From Euperipatoides rowelli (lineage: Eukaryota > Onychophora > Udeonychophora > Euonychophora > Peripatopsidae): 11,437 nt of DNA. The notes beneath the pieces are model-generated. The model had not been told where the DNA came from and made no database searches. It saw nothing but the letters and a program-made list of their open reading frames with translations. Positions 6,630-11,437 of this stretch are shown in pieces. The position numbers and the translations under genes were made by a program. How positions within the stretch are numbered: position 1 is the first letter of the stretch; every line of letters starts with the position of its first letter. Location: NCBI GenBank assembly GCA_003024985.2, contig PXIH01S0034827.1; one strand, given 5' to 3'.

Positions 6630-7524
6630 TAACAAGAAGAACCAGCTTAGAATAATTTCATTTAACATTATGTCACGGATAAACAGACTGCGCATATCAG
6701 AGGTTAAAATAATTAACTACCACATTTCCATTTTCAGAAAAATTTCAAGATGGCTGACATCATCACAGCAGATGAAAAACTATATAGTTTGCTATTGTTC
6801 TATAATAATAAAGTAATAATAAAGAGTAGGACCTTTATTTATGTATATTTGCCTTTCTAGATCCTTTGACTTGATCATGAATTATATTTTAAACCCACAA
6901 ATAAATAGAAACTGAACTAGTAATAAAAATGGCCGATAATGTCGAAAATAACAATTAGAAGATTCTCATAAATTTTCTTTTCATTTTTTTAAATCAATCA
7001 ATTTTAAAATTATTCTACCTTTTGATTTTGAACTTTCTTAAATAACTTAGATTTTATTTTATAGAAGGTAACGATTATTTAAATTAAATATAAATCGTTC
7101 TGGAAATTCCTTTCCTTTGATCTTGTACTATTAAAGTTGTGTAATAATCCTATAGAAATTCCAAATAGAACAAATCATTTTGTTTATTTAATGTCCCTAG
7201 TNAACCTTATGAATATACTATATTTATATCGTATTAAATGAAGTACATTTAAAGGCAGCAATTTTTTTTAAATGCGATATTTGATTTGTTGATTGCCGCA
7301 TAGCATGGTATTGTTTTACAATGCCATTGGTAAAAACGATCAAGGCGTGAATAAGAAAGAAAGAAAAAAATAACAGTTTATTATTTTCATTTGAACCAAA
7401 CAATTTCTGGTCAGATTCCATTATCTTCCCACCAACATAATTAACGATAGGAGTCACACGTCAACTAAAACATAGTAGCCTGTGTAATTACTGTTTTTCT
7501 CTCTCGCCGATTGTAGTACATTTT
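6630..7524. other. No gene or element recognised
   Basis: About 900 bp of AT-rich sequence with A and T runs and one N (7202). A 77-codon minus frame at 7224-7457 has no recognisable motif. Two CAAGATGGCTGA / AAAATGGCCGA-like pieces (about 6748 and 6928) are short and I treat them as chance. Confidence 0.5.
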
Positions 7525-7640
7525 CTTTACAGTCCTAACCTTACCGTAACACTGAACCCTACGATAATCCAGAGGTGAAATAATCTTTTGCTGCGCACTG
7601 ATTTAGATAATTTCAACTTACTACCACAGCCATATTGTTG
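7525..7640 (+). mobile_element. MITE-like family, copy C (partial, internally deleted)
   Basis: CAGTCCTAACCTTACC, GTAACACTGAACCCT, ACGATAATCCAGAGGTGAAA and TAATCTTTTG match the interior of copies A and D in the same order. The block between GAACCCT and ACGATAAT, about 40 bp in copy D, is absent here. In copy D the missing stretch is bounded by ACCCT and ACCT, so slippage or end joining at a short direct repeat could have removed it. Terminal inverted repeats were not found with confidence, so the limits are those of the recognisable core. Confidence 0.65.
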
Positions 7641-7996
7641 GCCAGATCTTGACCCTATTATTTTCTTTCTCACACGTGAATTTGAATGTTTAATTAATTT
7701 AAAGATAAATAAGAATTAAGAATTTGCACGTTTAATTGGTGGCCAGGATTTCAATGCAATTATTGGCCGTCATAATTTCTTTAATGAATTCTGGGTACTT
7801 CTCCAAATCCCAATGTTTTTACTCAGACAAGTTAGAAAACACTTTGTGTGTGTTCTGATTTAATTAACATCCACAGAGCCTTATGCTCAGAGTTAATCAA
7901 CATCTGACTTTTCTGGATTCAGCGTATACTCCGGCGGCGCTCGGAGTGTGTTACGAGAAAATTAACATACCAAGCCTATGAGAAAATTCGAGAGCC
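7641..7996. other. Unassigned stretch with a GC-rich hairpin
   Basis: ACTCCG (7928-7933) faces CGGAGT (7942-7947) across a GC-rich 8-nt loop, and outside these CGTA (7923-7926) faces TACG (near 7952). This is an unusual GC-rich spot in AT-rich surroundings and could be a worn transposon end. Near 7860-7910 TTAATTAACATC and TTAATCAACATC form a short direct repeat. No coding is seen. Confidence 0.4.
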
Positions 7997-7998
7997 TA

Positions 7999-8263
7999 GA
8001 AACTGCTCATATAGGCCTAATCCACATTTAAAGCAGCCTTAATATTTTATTTGCAGTCCTAACGTTACCATAACCCTGAACCCTATGTCCAACTACGTAT
8101 TAAACCCATTATGCCCCAACCTACGATAATCTAGGTGAAATAATCCTTTTTCGATCGATTTTGAGAATTTTGACACGACCTCTGGCAAACCCTAGCGCAA
8201 TGACAAAAATATATGTGCAAATGTCAAAAAACGTAGTAAAATGTGGATTATATGAGCAGTTTA
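7999..8263 (+). mobile_element. MITE-like inverted-repeat element, copy D
   Basis: The left terminus reads GAAACTGCTCATATA, then GGCCTA, then ATCCACATTT. The reverse complement of the right terminus reads TAAACTGCTCATATA then ATCCACATTTTAC, so the ends match except for the first base and a 6-bp GGCCTA present only on the left. TA flanks both ends (7997-7998 and 8264-8265). The interior blocks GCAGTCCTAACGTTACC, CATAACCCTGAACCCTATG, ACCCATTATGCCCCAACC, CGATAATCTAGGTGAAATAA, TTTTGAGAATTTTGACACGA and CAATGACAAAAATATATGTG are shared with copies A and B. Length is 265 bp, close to the 271 bp of copy A. The GGCCTAA of the left end also occurs in copy B, so it is probably ancestral and lost from the right end. 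Confidence 0.87.
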
Positions 8264-8265
8264 TA

Positions 8266-9050
8266 GTTAACGGTTTAGACATAAATTTGTTATTTCCGTT
8301 ATATTTTATATTTAGCCTACAATAATTCTCATTTTTAAATTCTTCAATAAACTTTATATTTTTTTTTTAAAAAAAAAGTAAAATGTGCTTATCATTTTTT
8401 CATGTTTTTTTTAATTAATCTTTTAAATTTTTTTTTTTACTGGCCATAAATTAGAAAAGTTTTCCTAAATTGAAGAAAATGGCAAATAAAATAACTTTAT
8501 ATAATGATCTAGCTGAAAATATTTTGAAAAATAAATGTAAAGTAGATGGCCAACAGAGAATAAAATGAAACATTTCGTTTAAATAACGTGAATTATTTAT
8601 TTCAATCAAGTGTAACTTGTTTGAAAAACTTTTTAATTTAACTGGAAATAATATAATGCTATTGAGATTAAAAGGAAGATAAAGAAGAGATGTTGCTAAT
8701 GAGATTTTTTCCCCCTTCATCTCTAATTAGATTGCTTGTGAATTAATGCTACTTGTATTCTGATGATTGAATAAATACAGCATAAGTAGAAGAAATAATA
8801 TTTATGTTGATATCACTTAATCTTATTGATTTCAATCCCATATCTTAATTTATTCAGAGAAATAAATTAAAGATAGATTTCATATTATTAAATGTTTACA
8901 AACTAATAAAGAATAAAATAATATTGTTCTTCTTTCCTTTTAATTTACATATAATAACTTACATACAGAAGAATCATTAGCTCTGAAAAGTAATATTGTA
9001 AAGGATTGATTGTAAACTTAGAGTAAATAACATATACATGATATGAGATA
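8266..9050. other. Very AT-rich interval, nothing recognised
   Basis: T and A runs dominate, including a T9-A9 block near 8360. An 89-codon minus frame at 8451-8720 is leucine, phenylalanine and lysine rich, as expected from the base composition, and shows no motif. I see no element ends. Confidence 0.5.
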
Positions 9051-9082
9051 TAGATCTCTTATCCATAAGGATATAAGATCTA
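9051..9082. repeat. Imperfect inverted repeat, 14-bp arms
   Basis: TAGATCTCTTATCC (9051-9064) faces GGATATAAGATCTA (9069-9082) across ATAA, with 12 of 14 pairs. It lies about 40 bp from the 3' end of the minus-strand LINE. No repeated neighbour or element end is evident. Confidence 0.65.
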
Positions 9083-9205
9083 TTTACAGAGAATAATATA
9101 CTCATTTTTTTATTTTTGTTTTTTTATTATTATGTAGGCTACATTTGTTTATTAGTTCAGTTCAATGAATAAATTCAACACAAACAAAGTCTACACCAAC
9201 ATTAA

Positions 9206-9743
9206 TTATTTAGATATTGAGTTATTTACAGCCTTTAGCATTTTCGGGATTGCCGAATTAGCAGATTTTTGAGTACGTATATCGATACAAAGTGTTGATT
9301 GGATTGTCTTGTGTAATGATTTGATCGATCGATTCTTGTTTTTCGTAAGTATTGAGGAAATTGTTTAAAAAAGATGTGAACGAATCTTGACAAAGCATCA
9401 ATTCTTCGCTCTTCCAATGTTTCTAGATTTAACCGAGATCTTGCCTCCTCATAATCAATACTCCATTTTCAAAGAATAATCCTTAAAATTCATTTTTGAA
9501 TATTCGCTACCTCTTTTCTTAATTGAAGGGTGAAAGACTCTGACCATACTACGGAGATATAGCCTATTCTAGAATATTATTGGTCTTTGAAGGATTTATA
9601 TATCTCAGCCAATGATTGTATTGATAGTCCCAGATTCTTTTGTTTGCCTTAGACATGTGATTTGTCCATTTCATATCATGTTGTACAATAATACCGAGTA
9701 TTTTGCAACAGGTAGAACTCTTAATTGACACACCATCTATATA
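9206..9743 (-). pseudogene. LINE ORF2 thumb and C-terminal part (minus strand)
   Basis: From the insertion site: FYIDGVSIKSSTCCKILGI, then DMKWTNHM, a typical post-palm LINE block (LGI..D..W..H). Next come VVWSESFTLQL and, after a frameshift, EVANIQK, two in-frame stops, and LNLETLEERRIDALSRF. The last part shifts frame again and reads SANSAIPKMLKAVNN before TAA at 9208-9206. The VVW, IQ, L..L..RR and IP..LN features are those of the C-terminal domain of CR1/jockey-like proteins. Frameshifts and stops make it non-functional. Confidence 0.88.
9735..9743. repeat. Target site duplication of nested LINE, left
   Basis: ATCTATATA immediately precedes the insert and pairs with ATCAATATA at 10304-10312 (8 of 9 identical). 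On the minus strand it encodes Y-I-D of the host LINE. Confidence 0.88.
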
Positions 9744-10100
9744 AAACCAATTCTTGAAAATGCCTGTGTGGTATGGAATTCGTCTATTACCAAAGAACAA
9801 TCCATGGCTGTAGAGAGAGTCCAAAGTAGAGCTCTTCAAGTGATTTTGAATGATAACTTTATAAGTTATAGAGAAGTTTTAATGTTTTTTGGGTTGCAAA
9901 GGCTGGATGAAAGAAGAGTCAGTATTTCGAGAAATTTTGCTTTATCTTTTTTTAAAGAATTTCCTGCTTATGGCCCGATTGTTAATTATAGTATTACTGG
10001 TAGGAGAACCCGACAGTCTAAGAAATTCCACAGGGAATATATCAGAACATCTAGATATATGAAATCACCTATACCTCTTTTTTATAAACTTTTAGATTAG
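9744..10100 (+). pseudogene. LINE ORF2 C-terminal fragment, open frame of 118 codons
   Basis: The frame is open from the first base of the insert to TAG at 10098-10100. It starts KPILENACVVWNSSITKEQ, continues ERVQSRALQVIL, LMFFGLQRLDERR and SFFKEFPAY, and ends PIPLFYKLLD. The order P.LE.ACVVWN, then VQ.RAL, then L..L.ERR is the conserved C-terminal signature of CR1/jockey-like LINE proteins after the polymerase. There is no start codon of its own in a meaningful place (GTG at 9768 is internal), and the polymerase domain is missing, so it encodes nothing functional. Compared with the host's C-terminal region (VVWSESFTLQL..LEERRIDALSRF) it is clearly related but differs at many positions, which suggests a different subfamily. 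Confidence 0.9.
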
Positions 10101-10283
10101 AGTGTTTTTTTGCAAAATTTGAGGAAGTGAGCTATAATAGCTATTTTTGTTTTGTTTTTGTATAACATTAAGATTAATCTATGTAAATATAGCCTATATC
10201 CTTAACTAGGCTAAGGCTATAAATAATTAACTTTTATGTTTGTTAACTATATTAGTTTTACATGTAACATAATTCAATTTTAC

Positions 10284-10303
10284 AATAAACCTGTAATAAT
10301 AAT
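10284..10303 (+). terminator. AATAAA and (TAA)n 3' end of nested LINE
   Basis: AATAAA (10284-10289) is followed by CCTG and TAATAATAAT up to 10303. The host LINE ends the same way on the minus strand, with AATAAA (9153-9148) then ATAATAATAA (9133-9124), so both belong to LINE groups with microsatellite-type rather than poly(A) tails. Confidence 0.75.
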
Positions 10304-10312
10304 ATCAATATA
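10304..10312. repeat. Target site duplication of nested LINE, right
   Basis: ATCAATATA immediately follows the (TAA)n tail and duplicates 9735-9743 with one mismatch. It encodes Y-I-D of the host LINE in phase with KSP upstream. Confidence 0.88.
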
Positions 10313-10858
10313 TGGAGACTTTATATCAAAATGATTGTGTAGCATGAATGTAGTCTTATTCAAATTAAACATCATACTCTGTTGTCTAGCTTGACAATCG
10401 ATGTCNTTTGATGTGGTATTAATCTGTAATGATAATGAGTCAGCATCTGTTGATATGACCAAAGACATGTCATCAACAAACTTATATCTGTTTTGTAAAT
10501 TCAGTCCAATTTTGTTAGTAGCAATAACAAACACTAAACCACCCAAAACCGATCCCTGTGGGACTCCATTATTGCTTGAAAAAGTGGAAGTTAATTCAGA
10601 GTTAGGGATCATCAAAATCAGACTTCTGTTTGTCAAAAACGAATAAAACCCATCTAATAATTCCATTTGAGACATTCATATCATAAAGGTCTCTACTAAA
10701 TATTTCATGATTGAGATTGTCATATGCTTTGGAGTAGTCTACAAATAATGAACACACTTTGCCTTGTCTACGATCCATCAATACAAGAATTCTACGAATA
10801 TTCACAATCAGGTAGCCTACTGAGCTGTAGATGGACTGGGCATACCACCAAACTGGTG
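10313..10858 (-). pseudogene. LINE reverse transcriptase core (minus strand)
   Basis: Reading downstream on the minus strand: QFGGMPSPST (10858-10829), then a frameshift, then VCSLFVDYSKAYDNLNHEIF, in which the catalytic Asp of motif A is at 10739-10737. Another shift follows near 10645, then FYSFLTNRS, NGVPQGSVLG (from about 10570) and the catalytic FVDD box at 10480-10469, which replaces the more common YADD. NKTTFMLH and KSPYID close this piece at the insertion site. An N at 10406 falls inside. All core motifs of a LINE polymerase are present, but at least two frameshifts break it. The antisense open frame at 10401-10646 is a shadow of this one. Confidence 0.92.
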
Positions 10859-10883
10859 AATATCTATAATATAATATAGCCTA

Positions 10884-11228
10884 CAGCATAAATTCTCAAA
10901 GTGGGCAAAAATTTCCCCTTGGGGACACAAGAATGATCCAGGGGGAAATTAATAACCGCTTGTGCAATTGGGTGCATTGAATAAGAATAAGGATGCAGTG
11001 GAAGCATAAATAAAGAAGAGAAGAAAATTTTGAGAAACATTTGTAAATGTTTCGTCTGTTGTGGAACATAGAGTTAAATTCACAGTGATTACTTTCTTTT
11101 CCAAATAAACACACAAAATACAAGTTACTATAACGATCAAAGGTCAAGTTCGCCGACAGGTCTAACCCTTTAATTATTCCTTATTTCTGAATAGGGGGCA
11201 GTAGGCCAAATAAGTTTGGAAACCGTTG
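10884..11228. mobile_element. Probable hAT-type non-autonomous element (worn)
   Basis: The left side reads CAGCATAAATTCTCAAAGTGGGC and the reverse complement of the right side reads CAACGGTTTCCAAACTT. When the left is split as CAGCATAAA plus TTCTCAAAGTGGGC, both resemble the CAGTGGTTCTCAAA..-type ends of many hAT elements. Target duplication is unclear: ATAGCCTA (10876-10883) occurs on the left and ATAGNCTA (11245-11252) on the right, the latter 16 bp beyond the apparent end. Minus frames within it (10896-11147 and an overlapping one) show no transposase motif. It abuts the point where the minus-strand LINE becomes unreadable, so its insertion may have cut that LINE. Confidence 0.45.
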
Positions 11229-11320
11229 ATATACATTATAATGCATAGNCTATATTATAATGTCTAGTGTAATTAATATAATTAAATTTATCAAATGAAG
11301 GAACAAATATAACAAAACTC

Positions 11321-11364
11321 TTAAATGATGAAACGTCTATTAATGCAGACGTTTCATCATTTAA
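11321..11364. repeat. Perfect palindrome, 18-bp arms, 8-nt loop
   Basis: TTAAATGATGAAACGTCT (11321-11338) and AGACGTTTCATCATTTAA (11347-11364) are exact reverse complements around ATTAATGC. Symmetry stops at both outer edges. Perfect pairing over 18 mixed-sequence bases is well beyond chance for a window this size and suggests a recent fold-back event or a short transposable hairpin. The arms contain GACGTTTC and ATGATG but no recognised element signature. Confidence 0.95.
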
Positions 11365-11437
11365 ATAAATGACAACAGTAAGGCATGTAATAAAATAAGG
11401 ATGTAATGGAGAGATAAATGACAAATAAAAATTAATA
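11365..11437. other. AT-rich end of window
   Basis: No gene or element was recognised. AAAATAAGGATG here recalls AGAATAAGGATG near 10985 inside the probable hAT element, but the likeness is too short and AT-rich to use. Confidence 0.4.

Larger units (their letters stand above)
9744..10303 (+). mobile_element. 5'-truncated LINE inserted into the minus-strand LINE
   Basis: This 560-bp copy begins inside ORF2 (KPILENACVVWNSS), runs through the stop at 10098-10100, a roughly 180-bp 3' untranslated part, AATAAA (10284-10289) and a GTAATAATAAT tail ending at 10303. It is flanked by ATCTATATA (9735-9743) and ATCAATATA (10304-10312), a 9-bp target duplication with one mismatch. The duplicated bases are the Y-I-D codons of the host LINE, and excision of the insert with one duplicate restores host phase. 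Severe 5' truncation, a short 3' tail and a target duplication are hallmarks of target-primed reverse transcription. Its frame is still open over 118 codons, so it is younger than its host. Confidence 0.92.
9124..10866 (-). mobile_element. Decayed minus-strand LINE, split by a nested LINE
   Basis: On the minus strand the order is: QFGGMPSPST (10858 downward), motif A, FVDD box, SPYID, then after the insert GVSIK, KILGI, DMKW, a VVW motif, a LEERR motif, stop at 9206-9208, AATAAA (9153-9148) and an ATAATAATAA tail (9133-9124). This is the order of a jockey/CR1/L2-like LINE ORF2 followed by its 3' end. Sequence upstream of QFGG is not recognisable and a probable hAT element begins at about 10884, so the copy is 5'-truncated or cut there. 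Without the 560-bp insert and one target duplicate the recognisable part is about 1.17 kb. Several frameshifts and stops show it is inactive. Confidence 0.9.

Noticed and set aside
7454-7677. TCACACGT direct repeats (7454-7461 and 7670-7677) as an 8-bp target duplication around copy C
   Set aside because: Better members of this family are flanked by TA, not 8-bp duplications, and no terminal inverted repeats abut these octamers.
8350-8370. T9-A9 palindrome
   Set aside because: Homopolymer runs of this kind are expected in such AT-rich DNA and pair trivially.
8451-8720. 89-codon minus-strand frame
   Set aside because: Low-complexity hydrophobic and lysine content expected from A/T-rich sequence, with no neighbour or motif to support it.
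10401-10646. 81-codon plus-strand frame
   Set aside because: It lies exactly antisense to the LINE polymerase core with its FVDD and GVPQGS motifs.
10896-11147. Minus-strand frames of 83 and 63 codons
   Set aside because: Two different frames over the same bases, with no transposase or reverse transcriptase motif. They lie in a probable non-autonomous hAT element.
10980-11424. Similarity between AATAAGGATG pieces near 10985 and 11397
   Set aside because: Too short and too AT-rich to separate from chance.

Overview
This window looks like AT-rich, gene-poor, repeat-dense DNA from an animal genome, most likely a marine or other aquatic invertebrate. That is a judgement from the repeat types, and the species cannot be named. 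The reasons are: no long open reading frame, several single N bases typical of a draft assembly, decayed non-LTR (LINE) reverse transcriptases with AATAAA plus (TAA)n tails, hAT-type short elements with 8-bp target duplications, and a 21-bp minisatellite. I see no intact host gene, no rRNA or tRNA gene, no CRISPR array and no bacterial operon. Every open frame is either a piece of a retroelement, a by-product of a repeat whose period is a multiple of 3, or too short and featureless to call.

Layout. 1-189: nine copies of a 21-bp minisatellite in minus orientation, running off the left edge. 190-680: unique AT-rich spacer. 681-1280: about 28 copies of the same minisatellite family in plus orientation. 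1387-2440: two short interspersed pieces that share a hairpin of the form GATC..ATCA-TTG-TGAT..GATC, a probable tRNA-derived SINE remnant (minus) and two small hairpins. 2561-2787: a fold-back element with long terminal inverted repeats carrying a C tract in one arm and a G tract in the other. 2797-3340: two local tandem duplications. 3957-4545: two members of one short inverted-repeat (MITE-like) family placed head to head. 5106-5995: a decayed plus-strand LINE reverse transcriptase, running into four 77-bp tandem copies (5996-6304). 6359-6621: a hAT-type MITE with an 8-bp target duplication. 7525-7640 and 7999-8263: two more members of the 3957-4545 family. 8264-9123: AT-rich DNA with nothing recognisable except one inverted repeat. 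9124-10866: a decayed minus-strand LINE, split by a 5'-truncated plus-strand LINE (9744-10303) flanked by a 9-bp target duplication. 10884-11228: a probable second hAT-type element. 11321-11364: a perfect 18-bp-arm palindrome.

How the pieces relate. The window records successive transposon insertions. The clearest history is at 9124-10866: an older LINE on the minus strand was hit inside its Y-I-D codons by a younger LINE copy. Removing the 560-bp insert and one 9-bp duplicate puts the host frame back in register. The four-member MITE-like family (3957-4227, 4242-4545, 7525-7640, 7999-8263) shares terminal repeats and an internal block, with TA at the ends of the best copies. The minisatellite is the least ordinary item: two inverted arrays about 490 bp apart, with a 21-bp period (about two helical turns) and a bZIP (C/EBP-like) consensus in many units. 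No gene-level system can be claimed from this sequence alone.
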